DNA of 64,000 bases, taken from positions 1-64,000 of the forward strand of contig JACGCK010000051.1 of the NCBI GenBank assembly GCA_014925825.1. Reading direction: 5' to 3'. This stretch comes from Pholiota molesta. Its lineage: Eukaryota > Basidiomycota > Agaricomycetes > Agaricales > Strophariaceae. Of the stretch, positions 12,355-24,013 are shown piece after piece. The notes below the pieces were generated by a model. It had not been told where the DNA came from. It saw nothing but the letters and a program-made list of their open reading frames with translations, and did not search any database. Numbering within the stretch: the first letter of the stretch is position 1; the number at the start of each line of letters is the position of its first letter. The translations under genes were made by a program, and so were the position numbers.

Positions 12355-14458
12355 TGATGTGACGGCGGTGATAGCTTCGAGGCGGGTATCACAATCGATG
12401 GGGGTCGTTAATCGTGAAAGATGTTCGAACGGGTTGAATGATCCTTCGAAGAATGTCGGTATATATACCGGATTTCCATCTTATCTTTGGAATGCCTTCA
12501 CCGAGGCCAGAACGAGACTCCAAAGCTTTCTTGCCGTCTCGGACTTAGCGTACCGGCGTGCATTCCATCATAATACCATTGGTGGGCGTAGACCGGTGAC
12601 CGTCCCTCAATGGGTGAGAGAAGGACCCGAGATTCGAGTTCTTCCACTCGTCATCTCATTCTTGGGCTGGTCATGAGTCTACATCAAGCGGACGTTAGAG
12701 GCCGCGCCTTGACCGCGCCTTGCGCGTGCGTGGCATTTTTCCCACGGTGGTTATGTTGCACTGGGCCAGAGTGATTTTTATAGCGCTGGAGCCTCCATTT
12801 ACTGTGCATCCACCCATGCAGTTCGCTCTGGACTAGCTGCTTTCACGAGCCTATACGTATAGATTCTTATGCGCATTGATTACTATCTCGGTTCCATAAG
12901 GCATTCAAACTTATCGCACTTCAAGTTGGCCATGTTCCATTGACATGCAATACGGCCACAATTGAAACCAGTGCGATGCAAATATCATATCCTTAAAAAC
13001 AGCAGAGACGAGCAGGTTTAAACAATTACTTTGTTGTCTCTTTTGACGGAAAGAGCTTTAGCCTGTTCTACAAGTTAACTTTCAGAAAATGTGAATTCTG
13101 ACAGGAAGATCCCATCTATCAGTACGCTATAATTGCTATCAATCGCTAACGCCATCCCTCAAACTACTTCTGGGGCAGCTGCTAGATTACACTGGTCCCC
13201 GCTCTGAGCAATTTCATACATAGAATAGTGGTCTAAAATTACCCGCGCTTTCTTCATCTAGGCAGAACTCGCATTGCTGCAGTGTTGGATATATTCACCG
13301 GGGTAAGGTGATTAGGATCGACGAAGGGAGCGAGAGAAGAGTTGAAAATGCAGATGGCTAGGAAGTAGCACTGATGCACCCTTGCAGTAATATTCAGCTA
13401 GTAATTGACTCATAATTAAACATAGAAATAGAAGTTTGTAGTGTATTACTCAGTCCTTTCCTTGTAATGGATGGCTCAGTTTGAGTTTGTTGCTACTGAG
13501 CGCTATTGAAGGACCTCGAAATGCAACGCCGATAATTGGCCAAATATTATACTAGCTCTGGTTGCCTTGTAGAATAGTAGCGCGCACTATAACGCTTCCA
13601 AAATTGGTACACAGTAGCGCCTTTGACCCAGAGTGGTATTAGTCAATCCATTTGACTCTTTGAAATAACCTCTTGTAGAATCCAAATTTCTGTACCGATC
13701 AGTGTCATATGTACATTATCAAGGCTTATTAAGGCTGCGAGCTGAGTGCCGAGCGCCGAGTTCCGACTCCAAAGCAAGGCTGAGAAATACTCTCAATATG
13801 ACCGTTCCGTTCAGCGGATCTGAATCCGTAATATGAGTATTACACTGTTACACAAATATCACGAGTTCTATTAACTACTAAAACTCCTATCTGCCCCAGA
13901 GTCCTTGAATAAGCTATGTACGCTTAGGCTTTCAATTGACTGATCATGTGTGCAATACAGCATTTATTGGTAAAAAAAAATTGATCTGAGCAGGTCAGAA
14001 AGCCGCCAGCTGAGCCTGCCAAAAGCATGCAAGACACTCACACAGCCAAGTTTCTAGTTTCTCATACGAAGCAGAATTTCAGCGCTTGACGTAATCCTAG
14101 GGGTAAACATACTTAGTCAAAGGATACTGGTATATGTCACTGCATGACTGAGTTCAAGGCGATGACCATTTCGAATTGGAAATGATCATTTTACTAGTAC
14201 TGGACATACAGAGTATCCCTGACCTAGTATCTAAGCTGAGCTTAGCAGCGCGGTCCCGACTTCCGGCGCTTTCTTGCCTTCAGCATCTTGTCAGATAACC
14301 CAAGGCTGCAGATATGCTTGAAGCTGTGCATACCAGGCTGGACACAGCTTCGCCTTGCGCAATGCGTATAAATCCTTTCCACGTCCGTCGAGAAAGAAAA
14401 GAATTCAGCAGAACCTCCATTACCTGTCTCCTGTTCCACTACTTGCTCAAACACTACG
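12355..14458. other. Intergenic, about 2.1 kb, nothing recognised
   Basis: AT-rich sequence with no convincing coding pattern on either strand. It includes the promoter of the deoxyribosyltransferase-like gene at its right end, where a pyrimidine-rich stretch precedes the start codon. No repeat or RNA gene was identified. Confidence 0.5.
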
Positions 14459-14983
14459 ATGTCTTCCACCGAGTCCATTTCTACAGGCGCTTGTGATACC
14501 ACCACCGCCACGGCCGCGGCTGCGCGCGTGTTCGTCGCCCCAGAGCGTCCCACGGAAATCGCCGGCAAATCAATATTTCTTGCGGGAAGCATCGACATGG
14601 GCACAGCAATCGACTGGCAGGCCTCCACCATCGAGGCGTTCAAATCGCTACCCATCACCATATTTAGCCCGAGACGGGCCAACATGAATAATGAATGGAA
14701 GCAAGATATCACCTTTGAGCCATTCCGCGAGCAAGTCGATTGGGAGCTCGACATGCTGCAGACCGCCGATGTCATCATGCTCTTCTTCGCTGGCGGATCG
14801 AAGTCCCCAATCAGCCTCTTGGAGCTGGGACTGTTCGCAAACTCGTCCAAGCTGGTAGTTGGCTGCCCGGAAGATTTTTACCGGCGTGGAAATGTGCAGA
14901 TTGTCTGTGAACGGTTTGGGATCGAGTTGGTCGACAGCTTCGAAGCACTATTAACGGCGGCAGAACGCAAACTTCAAGCATAA
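14459..14983 (+). CDS. Nucleoside 2-deoxyribosyltransferase-like protein, intact copy
   Basis: Single-exon gene of 174 residues. After a Thr/Ala-rich leader, the sequence KSIFLAGSIDMG is the hallmark opening of the Nuc_deoxyri_tr2 (PF15891) branch of the nucleoside 2-deoxyribosyltransferase fold. ITIFSPRRANMNNEW, REQVDWELDML, ADVIMLFFAGGSKSPISLLE and LVVGCPEDFYRRGNV follow, in the expected order. The length matches the family. Classical members exchange bases on deoxyribonucleosides. Fungal PF15891 proteins have no settled substrate and could be nucleotide N-glycosidases or sensors. A frame-broken paralog is at 31539-32144 on the other strand. The start was chosen because it is the only ATG that keeps the whole leader and lies just after a pyrimidine-rich stretch. 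The fold is confidently called; the activity is inferred. Confidence 0.85.
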   Translation: MSSTESISTGACDTTTATAAAARVFVAPERPTEIAGKSIFLAGSIDMGTAIDWQASTIEAFKSLPITIFSPRRANMNNEWKQDITFEPFREQVDWELDMLQTADVIMLFFAGGSKSPISLLELGLFANSSKLVVGCPEDFYRRGNVQIVCERFGIELVDSFEALLTAAERKLQA

Positions 14984-15734
14984 ACAACACATTACTGTAG
15001 CCTATACATATACATCCGGTACGTAAATATTAGCAATTACCAGTGAGCTTATATCTGATACTGATTGTAGAATTACTTTGACATAACATGGCAATCCTCG
15101 ACTCTTAGATTAAACATTGAACGTTCCCTTACCTTGCTAGGAAAGTAATATAGCGTATTAATATAAGGAGTGTTTCGCTTCTACGGATTTTATGCCACTG
15201 AAATCTTCTTCTATACCCTGACTGCAACAATGCAGCCCTTATACACCATATGATTTATTACCTATGTAACTCTGTATTCTATTGTTCGCCGATTTTCCCC
15301 ATATATTATAGCTTTATACCTTGCACGTTCCCCTAATACTCTCTTGAGAGAAGTTAGCACCTGTATCAAGCGTTGCCGATTGAAATACTGATTTAAGCGC
15401 CCGTCACAAGTTCACAGCCCATGGACGCTTGGCTTCTGCAAGCTGCTTGCTATACATTTTCTGATCGGATCATCATAAACTATGAGCTTGAATCTCTTCA
15501 AACCTTTTTGTACTACATAGTTCTCAAAGGCAATAAAATTTCACGACATTTGGGACATGAATCAGCTGCACGCCGGGCGAGTACGCTAACAACCGTAAAT
15601 GTCTAAAATTAAACGACGTCTCCTTCGTTCCCACACATGATGCAAGTATCACTGTATCAGTCTATGAGGCTGTCCATGTGAATTTGCCGAATCTAGAGCG
15701 CACAACCCTGAATCGCTCTTCCCCCTGTTCTACC
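14984..15734. other. Intergenic, nothing recognised
   Basis: AT-rich spacer between two plus-strand genes, holding the 3' end of the deoxyribosyltransferase-like gene and the promoter of the F-box gene. No coding signal is visible. Confidence 0.45.
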
Positions 15735-17345
15735 ATGTCGGACAGAATTCCCTCAGAGATATGGTTCTATATCGCTGAATTCATACCCGATGAGGCCATA
15801 TATCGACAACTTCGTACGATTAGCAGTCTGTTCTTCCACCTGGCCATGGATATCGAATATCAAGAAGTCTACATCAGATGGAACGCCGTATTTCACACTT
15901 TGCCACGAATAATGACAAGATTGAGGTACTAAAAATGCCACCCTCCATGTGTTATAAGTTGCTCAATTTCTTTTACGACAGTGATCCTTTTGTAGCACGG
16001 CGGGTCAAGCGCCTAATCGTCGAGTTCACATACTTTCCAAAAGCAATAACTACGGCACCTCTTCCTAATCCTGCAACGCTTACTGAAAAGATAACTAAAT
16101 GGTTATCTTCCTCAAGGCACTTTCTTCCTCCATTCAAGGATCGTAATGCACGTGCTTTGGAAGCAATCGCAAAATGTATAAAAAAGCTTCAGAATACGGT
16201 CACCACCTTCGAAATAAGAACGAATTTCAACGAGAGAAACGGTGTATGGTTACCCCAAAAATTCCTCCACCATTTGTCGTCGACTTGGTCGTCCTTCAGT
16301 GCCAACTTGCAATCCCTCTCCATTCGAGCAGAGCAAGCGGTTTTAGAAGAAATATCCGCCATAAGGCCCTATTTCCAGAACCTGACATCACTCCGAATTT
16401 CAATCATCCCAGTAACACTCCTAGTTTTTGACCTCTCTGTTCGTGTGGACAGAGATCCTGATCTTGATACACTGGCTTCTTTCATCAACAATATCAGCCT
16501 GAAACTCAAAAGGCTCAGCCTGATATTCTTAGGGCTCTATCAACTTCCAGATTTCTTCTCATATTTATCGAAATCACTCCCTCTAGAGTCGCTAGAACTC
16601 AAGATGGCCCCTATGAAGGGCCCTGCGTCTCGGAGTGACCCCGGACTAAAAGCCTTCCTTTGTGGTAGCGCTCACACTCTTCGCGAGCTGGACCTTCGTA
16701 TCAGGACCACCCATCAGATTGGCGTTCCTGATCCTGTGTTGAACAAGCTCCTGTTGGATTGTGCAGCGGACGGAAGGTGTTTCTCGAATCTAAAAAGTCT
16801 CAAAATTAATCCGACTTCTGGACCGACTGGAATAGATGTCTTGCGCGCATCCATTCAACGAGCCTCAAATACTCTGCAAGATTTGGTTATCTATGATGTT
16901 GAACTATCTCAGGAAGAAGCAATGATCGTCATAGATGCCTTATCCAAGTGCCCGAACTTGACATATTTACGGCTGCAGATCACCAACCTGGATATTACCA
17001 TCGTGGACAGCATGGCGAGGAATCTTCCTGGTTTAAAACGGCTGAATATATGGTACAACGTGACGGGTGAAGTGCCGAGGAATAGACTATCAATAATGGT
17101 ACGTGTTAGTAGCGATTGTGAGTCCTTTAACCAAATTAATATTGCCGTCGATTCAGTATGCTGGGTCGTTTGAAAAAGCGGTCCTTCTCGAGGGACGATC
17201 GTATCCTGAATGGAAACTGAAAGATGTTTCGATATACGTCGGTCGTTGGGCAAAAGCTGATCTTGTATTGATGGAGGCCCTCGCGGTCAGCGCGCCTGCT
17301 ATCAGGAGTTTCTGTGGTCAGGGACATATGGACAAGGAGTGGTGA
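15735..17345 (+). CDS. F-box/LRR-like protein, paralog 1
   Basis: Three exons encode about 490 residues. MSDRIPSEIWFYIAEFIPDE begins an F-box-like helix pair, the region that would bind Skp1. It is followed by repeating leucine-rich segments such as LTSLRISIIPV, LKRLSLIFLGLY, LRELDLRIRTT, LKSLKINPT, LVIYDVELSQEEA and GLKRLNIWYNV. The first intron (about 15926-15979) and second (about 17099-17157) are matched in phase by the paralog at 61623-63159. An earlier in-frame ATG at 15678 exists, but the start at 15735 aligns with the paralog. F-box/LRR proteins usually select substrates for SCF ubiquitin ligases, and Agaricomycetes carry large divergent sets of them. The target is unknown. The two products differ mostly by point changes across the LRR region. 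Confidence 0.8.
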
Positions 17346-17477
17346 TTTTTCTTTGAGGAGACGCAGAAAGCAGATCATTGATATTCAGAAATTACGGATT
17401 GATCATGGAGAGTGGTACAGACCGAGTATCAACTAAAACGTAAATTCTCCAAACATCTACTGTACATATGAGCCTAT

Positions 17478-17880
17478 AGTATTACTATCGTGGATAGCAT
17501 AGCAACAAACTTCTCCTTTTGAAATGACTTGACGTATGGCATGATGTGTCTGTCAATGACGAATGAAGCGAAAACGGCGATGACAAGCAATCCCATCATT
17601 TTTGGCGATCATCGTCGATGAATGGTACGTGTTGACTGCGTCGTCGAATAGGTTACATTGTTCTGAGAGCGTTGAGTATTTTCTTTCCAGAGAGTATGTT
17701 ATCCTGAATAAGCGTTTGAGGATGTCTCAATGTATTTCGGCCGTGGGGCAAGCAATGACTTCGCATTGATGTATGCCGTTGCCAACAACGTACCTATGCA
17801 GTATCAAGAGTTTCTGTGGCCGCGGACATAGGAGAAGGTGCGTACGAGATATAAAAATTTCGAGACTTAGAAAGCAAAGT
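17478..17880 (+). pseudogene. Relic of an F-box/LRR gene 3' end
   Basis: Just downstream of the intact F-box gene, non-coding sequence repeats the end of that gene in degraded form. The stretch at 17478-17600 (attactatcgtggatagca) parallels the intact gene's attaccatcgtggacagca, and a later stretch, atcaagagtttctgtgg, parallels atcaggagtttctgtgg. A donor-like gtacgtgtt and the following exon are still recognisable, as is the tail leading into cagattgaac. Stops and indels break every frame. This is best explained as a partial tandem duplication of the 3' exons that has decayed. It carries no open product. Confidence 0.7.
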
Positions 17881-17893
17881 CTTGGTATGAAAA

Positions 17894-19114
17894 TTACAGA
17901 TTGAACATATCTTCCTGCCCAGCGACTAGGCCTCCGAAGTAGCAGGTCAGGGCTTTTAGTTTGTTACCCATCCACTCTTCCTCAACTTCGACTTTTTCCT
18001 TTATCGCCAAATTTTCAGCATGTAAGGGGGTACGTGGGGTATCCTTGGTCCGAGCATCTTCATCGGAGAGCAGTGCGCTGATTTCGTCTAGTCGTGTATT
18101 CCGCGGAAGATAATAAGCAATGTTTTTGGTGATTTTGCGCGTCAGATCAAAGAGTTGGGCGCCATGTATAGGTTGGATAGAAGACAAAGAATAGGACGGA
18201 TATTCATGTGTTGATGTAGATGATGTGGGTAGGTCTGAATTCTGGTCCAAAGCATCAGCCAAGGAACCCGACAGATAAGCCGGCCCTCCCCAGGGAGGGC
18301 TCAAGAAAACGGTATCAATTTTGCGTGTTGTATGCGTATTTCCTGCCTTAGATGAGTTCATCGTGGATTGGTAGGATTTGGCGAAAGAGATATAGTCTGC
18401 GAGGATGAACTCGATCCGGTCGGCAACGCCGTATATTTGGGCGTTATGTCTGGCAAGCGCTAAGCGGGTAGGAGATATATCAAGAGCTATCACTGAGGAA
18501 AGTATATCAATGGCTAAAGTTACTGGACTTGAAGATCGCCGACTTACCTCGTTGACATGTTTTTGCAAACGCGATTGCATTCCCGCCTACACCACAGAAC
18601 GCATCCAGAATCGTATCACTTCGGCATCTCTCCGCGATTTGGTTTGCGAGGAGTTCTGGGGTAACGCTGTACCACCCCTCTTCATCGAACAAGCACCCAG
18701 GCGGTGTTGAATATAATGAGAAGAATCGTTCACGTTGCGAAAAATCTAAGCACGTAAACGAGGAAGCAAATTTCGAGGTAGATTGATGGACGTACATTTG
18801 TGGAGATGCTCTGGGACCTCTGATATATGGCTATAATGTGGTACAAGTCCAGTTGCATCATATTTCTGGATCCATTTAACCTCTGCGGTCCCTGAATGTT
18901 CGCCCCCTTCTGTAAGAGGTGTACCGTCATTCCCCTTCCGTCGCTTTGCAGGTGGCTCTTCGTTTTCAAAAGCATCCTCCTTTAGGCCCAAGATGTCTTT
19001 GGTGGTCTTTGGCAAGGTGTTTGCTGCATCGGAACCAGCGGAATTGGATTTCATCGACTCAAACACGAACCTTGATACACCCGTTAGTCCGCCTTTCCTC
19101 TTTGCCTTCCCCAT
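17894..19114 (-). CDS. TGS1: Trimethylguanosine synthase (RNA cap guanine-N2 methyltransferase)
   Basis: Minus-strand gene with two introns. The N-terminus, MGKAKRKGGLTGVSRFVFES, is basic and low in conservation, as usual for the family. The catalytic half is well conserved: EVKWIQKYDATGLVPHYSHI, YFSQRERFFSLY, GWYSVTPELLANQIAE, then the AdoMet site TILDAFCGVGGNAIAFA, VIALDISPTRLALARHNAQ, and DTVFLSPPWGGPAYL, whose SPPWGGP motif binds the m7G base. Both splice junctions keep frame (AAA T|AT and CGA G|TG). The enzyme converts the m7G caps of snRNA, snoRNA and telomerase RNA to 2,2,7-trimethylguanosine in the nucleus. The insertion after LSGSLADAL is longer than in yeast. The gene looks intact and the call is firm. 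Confidence 0.92.
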
Positions 19115-19788
19115 GGGTGTTGCCTTTGACGTAACTTTCGTGATCAAGCAGAAAGAGTATTGAGTTTTCAGATAGAGATGACCTAGTATGTTGGCAACCT
19201 TGTAAGAGCGAAACAGGAATGGCAAAGTTACGATGAACCAACGGTGAACAAGAAGTGAACAAATAGTGAACGATTTGATGCCGGGAGTACGGTCCGTAAG
19301 TACATAGTCACGTGAATATACAGATAAGATTAGATGTTGTACTCTAATTGTGCGCATTCCCTTCACCTGCAACCCTTTGCTGAAAAAAAAAAAGTAAGAA
19401 ATGCCATTCCAAGCCTCTATTCTCAGCACAAATTCATTCTCGCACCTTCCAGCTTGTAGCACATATCACAGTAGCACCAGCAGATGAAATGGGAGGGGAA
19501 GTCGGCAAATCGGTGCCGTCGATAGATGATATAAAATTTGAAAGTAGTTGACAATTGTTTCCATGTAAAAGTACAGCATGTGTAAGGGTATAAATGTGTA
19601 TTCAATTCATGCCTTTCTAGCTGTAATCTGTATTACGCCAGTTATTTAGCAAGAAGGTAGGCATTTGCCGTTATCTTTTCGGGTGAGGTGAAGCGTTCTG
19701 AATCGTTATTGAAGCGGCATCGAAGTCATAAATATATCAGCCTTTCACAGTTGGGTATCTTCGCGAACACGCGGTAGGATGCGAAGAA
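19115..19788. other. Intergenic between TGS1 and FAD monooxygenase
   Basis: Promoter side of TGS1 and 3' side of the monooxygenase gene. Minus-strand open frames here look like chance or leader sequence. No repeat was seen. Confidence 0.4.
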
Positions 19789-21697
19789 TCATCCGGAAGA
19801 TTCCAATAAGCGTAATGCTTCTTGGACGGAGCCTGCAAGTGATGACATCCATGCCCATTCCCAGTTTTTAGTGAATACCTTGCCAAGAATTTTGAGCTTC
19901 GCAAGCATTTCATGCTCGGGCACCATGTCGAAATCAATCTCTGAGGAGCTAAGCGTGAAGTACTGCCCATTTAGCCTTGAGCGTTCTTGAGTCTTCAGTG
20001 CGAATGGTCTTCGTATGTGATCATATATACTGAGCGCCCGTGCGATTGTCGCTCTTGTTGTAAGTGGATGGCCGAGTAGAAGGGAGAGGATATACGCATC
20101 CTATGGCACTGAAATTAAACGACTTCATGTGAATTTTACGGAGTTCAACAGCACACCTCAATGGCTTGCCCTGCCCCCGACCCTTGATGCGGGGTCATCG
20201 CATGAGCCTGGATTGGGTCGGTGAGCATTATCTCCGTTGTACACAGATAAAAAACATACGGCATCGCCTAGGATGGCAACATTTCCAGAGACGAACGAAT
20301 TTAGCGGCTTCACAGTGTGAATGGCCCAGCGCAGTGGTTTGTCTACACACTGAAACGGACGCGGAGTGAGTAAAACGCGTGGATATCTCTGGAATTCTGA
20401 CTGACATCGAGAAGCGCCTGCACTTCGGGCTCCCAGTCTCTGAACAGGGTGATGAATTCGGTTTTATCAGTGGGGCATACCCAGGCTTCGTTGTATTTTG
20501 AGTGTTCTAGGTTATGTTGCGATTTGAAAGCGACGAAGTTGATCGTCCGGCCATGGGCAATGGGGTAGGCAATGATGTACTGAACGACATGGATGTTAAT
20601 AAGTGTTGATAATAAGGGTTCATTGACTCACGCCATTCCGACCCAAGTACTGCATTTACAACATTGTGGTGTCAGCATATTACTGGCAAATGATTGAGCT
20701 CATGAGGGCTGTACCTGGGTGGGTTGTGTAAAGACGCGATGATTAGGATCACGCGTCATTAATCTGTCGGCACTAATCAAAGCACGGTAGGCATTGGTAC
20801 CACTCCAACTGGGTTCAATCAAGGCCGTGATATCAGCGGCCTCGGACCAGTTGTTTTCAGATTGGGCCCACTGAATCTTTTCGCCCAGTAGCGAGCGTCT
20901 GACCGCGGATCTGAGTCCGTCCGCACCCAAAAGCACATCACAAGAGGTCCGCGTTCCGTCCTCGAAGAGAAGATTGACGGGACCTCCTTGTCGTTGGGAG
21001 TATGACCGGAGCCGTTTGGAGCAGTATATCCGGTAAGATGTGGGTAGCCTTCTGAGAAGGGCGTTTTGAAAGTCCGGGCGATGGAAGGTCATCAAGTTTC
21101 CTGAGGAAGTGGGGAGTAAGTCTATGGGTCGTACATCCATTGGCAAAAAAAAGCCGCTGACCTTTCGTGACCAAAGTGTAGAATTCAATACCCTCAGGAC
21201 GATCGCTCCTGCGATATCTAAATGAAGGGACTTAGGACGACATCAGTGCCGTTAATTTTATTGAGTGCTGTTCATAATACCTGGTTCATTTGTAGGTCTT
21301 ATATCAGTGGTCTGTAGCAGATCCTCCTCCAAATGAAGCTTCTTGATGACTTCCCATGCTCCTGGTTCCCAATAAATAGGAGAAGTGAGTGAATGTTCGT
21401 ACCCCACTGTCACTGGCCATCACTTACGAGGGAAGAGACCTATGCCTGCCCCAATTTCGGCCAGTTTTTCGGCTGCTTCAAATATTTCTACCTCAATATT
21501 TGGATATCGAGATAATGCGACTGTATGATTATTTAGCTGCTTGAACAATTTCCTTGACCATCGTTGGATATACCTGCAAGGGTCAAGCCACCTATCCCAG
21601 CTCCGCTAAAAGATCATGAACATAAGGATCATCGCAAGACGATAGAAATCACAGGCACTGACCATATGGCGACTCTAAGCTTTGTTCCCGAGCTCAT
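19789..21697 (-). CDS. FAD-dependent monooxygenase, salicylate-hydroxylase-like
   Basis: A gene of about ten exons on the minus strand. The start MSSGTKLRVAI leads across an intron into CGAGIGGLTLA, the Rossmann GxGxxG dinucleotide site, then VEIFEAAEKLAEIGAGIGLF. NLMTFHRPDFQNALLRRLP and CDVLLGADGLRSAVRRSLL (the conserved GADG block) follow, and later AILGDA joined across an intron to AHAMTPHQGSGAGQAIED, the GD motif that holds the FAD. The protein ends WAWMSSLAGSVQEALRLLES with a stop at 19789. All junctions I tested keep frame, although one requires the acceptor before TCCCTTCATT rather than a nearer one. Such flavoproteins hydroxylate aromatic acids using NADH or NADPH and O2. The true substrate is not known. 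There is no clear membrane segment. Confidence 0.88.
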
Positions 21698-24013
21698 ACC
21701 TGCTGGCATTGCGAATCACCAGAACGTTCAAGAAGTTGGATACACCGGAACGGTAACGGTTACAAGATGTCTTGAAAAAAGAGGGAGGATATCAAAAGCA
21801 AAAGCCATTTTGAACAAATTTCGATGGTTGCAAAAGACACGATTGCACCGGACGGCGTGTTCGAGGAGCAGGAACATCCAACCAAGAATTCATGACATGC
21901 GAGATCTGGCCAAGGAGATGGCCACAGATTGGCTAGTGTCAGATAAGCCGCGATTGAATCAAATCTCCCACGATTTCGTCGCGTTCATCGCCGCGTCGGG
22001 AGCCGGACATCAGCTCACAATATTCATATCGTGGTCAACTGATGATGCATTCCCTCGTCGTAATAGAGCATGGACCATGAACCTCTTGCAAAGAGCTTCA
22101 GCATGTTATCGCCGCTGCGTACCATATCCATGCAAGCGTTTCCGAGGAGCGCGAACAAGACCAATCCAAGACAAGACGCGAGGCACACGGACAATCATTG
22201 AATTACAGGAGAGTTGCAATGAAAGCAGAATTAATTATGGCCGAACGGTACCAAGCAGAAGTAATAAAATGCGTTATCGTCTGTCGACTTCTGGATGGAC
22301 GACAGTGGTAGCAGACCTGAACGGCTCCTACATAGTAGTAATTGCCAATTGACACCGCAGTATCTACCCTTGATCTACCCATCGCGCAGCTTCGAGTCCA
22401 GGCTCAAAATTCGGATTGATAGCCCAACAGATAAGCGGAGTTATCCAGAGGGCGCCGAAAATTCAAAACTTGAAAACCAATGAGGGTTGGTACGAAATTA
22501 TGTAACGGAAGCGTTGAAGAGAGTCAGAGATAGTACATCAGTGAGAGGCAAGTACCAGAACAAATTAGATTTTCCAGTTGACGTTAACCACCAGATTTGC
22601 TAGGAGCTTGTACCCGGGACCAATTTTGCACTGGATCGATGGTGATGGATGAGGAAATCGTCGTGAGGCTTCTGCTAATAGTAGATTTTACACACAAGTT
22701 TCATCAGTATGTTTTGTTCAAAGGGTGGCAAATTATTGGTGCTAGAACATATTTACCGCAATAGAAGAAGTGAATCTGAGACTCAGACTCTAACAGTCAT
22801 CGTCGAAGCTTAGAGGTCATATGCCGCTTCGGAGCATGTGAAAATAATTCAGAAAATAGTGAGGATATCTTGGAAGCCAGTGTACCCGTAAGCTGGGGTA
22901 GCGCCTACCATTTCGAGCTCTTGTGTCAATGGCACGCAGATCCCGAGAAATCATAAATTGAAAAATTCCCAAAATAGTAAAATTTAAGGCGCTGCGTGGC
23001 CAACTTCCCGGGAAGTGTCATGGTCACCATGCACCTAGCGATTGAATTAAAGCTAGAAACCATGCCGTATGTATTCTTTTTGCAGAAGCTGGACTCTGAA
23101 TCTGGATTCCGAATCGGCAGAAATAAGTTTTCAGGAAATGTATAGAATATGCACTTGCTGATGTGCCCTGCGGCCCCTGCCTCAGCCAATTGTCTTATAA
23201 AACAATCAACTCAAGAACTTATTTCCATCAAAAGAGCCCAGTGAATTGCAGGTGACTTTTAAATGCTGAAGTCGGCGCGGCGGCTCTGGCGCGGGATGCA
23301 GAGGTAAGGTGAAGTTTATAAATAGAAAGGGCGCTTACGTAGTCAGAACTGATAGTCACTTTGCCAAGTTGCCGCAAGCGGCGCAAACATGTTTTCTCGC
23401 TGTTACTCCCATCTCCCATTATACTGGAGCTCAACTCGAGCCTCGAAAGGAACAGCAACCGAAACTGACACGTTAAAATCCACTTCGATGGTTTCTTGGG
23501 GCTCTTGGAGATTGATTGGGGACACTCCGACAATAGGAAGACTCTGGGTTATGAATAGGCTGGTCTCTCGCGAAAAACTGCCCAAATAAGCGTTCGATTA
23601 AAAGCGGATGTGAACGCGCCTCAAACAGGACTTTGATGTTTGGTCGCACGCAAGACAGCTGTAGGGCACCTAATGACGTTGTACGGCCATGACAGTATCC
23701 GTTGTGGGATATTTTGCCCAAAAGCTGAACAGATGGGCAAGCCGTGACGGGTCGGCGACCGCTGCTGGGGTAAAAATGGGGTTAACCTATCGTACAAGTG
23801 AGTTTTTCTTCACGATTACTACCACACCCTAGGATGTGGTACAGACGCTCACGCGGAGGTTGTAGGCGGCGATATGAACCGGATCCGACATGCCTACTTA
23901 GACTAGCATCCTAGGTGTTCTCGGACGACACCTTTCTCATTATCCCTTTCATCGAGTCAACTCCGAACTGAGGGCGGTCTCGAGGACGTTAGAGATAGCC
24001 GGGTACTCGCCAG
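21698..24013. other. Intergenic, about 2.3 kb, no assignable gene
   Basis: A 262-codon plus-strand frame (21564-22352) overlaps the antisense of the monooxygenase start and has no recognisable domain. A minus-strand stretch near 23403-23590 reads SLPIVGVSPINLQEPQETIE and then DFNVSVSVAVPFEARVELQY. It looks coding in composition but is short and bounded by stops. Neither is called as a gene. Confidence 0.4.

Noticed and set aside
21564..22352. 262-codon plus-strand open frame
   Set aside because: It overlaps the antisense of the FAD monooxygenase start, has no recognisable domain and an amino-acid composition typical of a chance frame.
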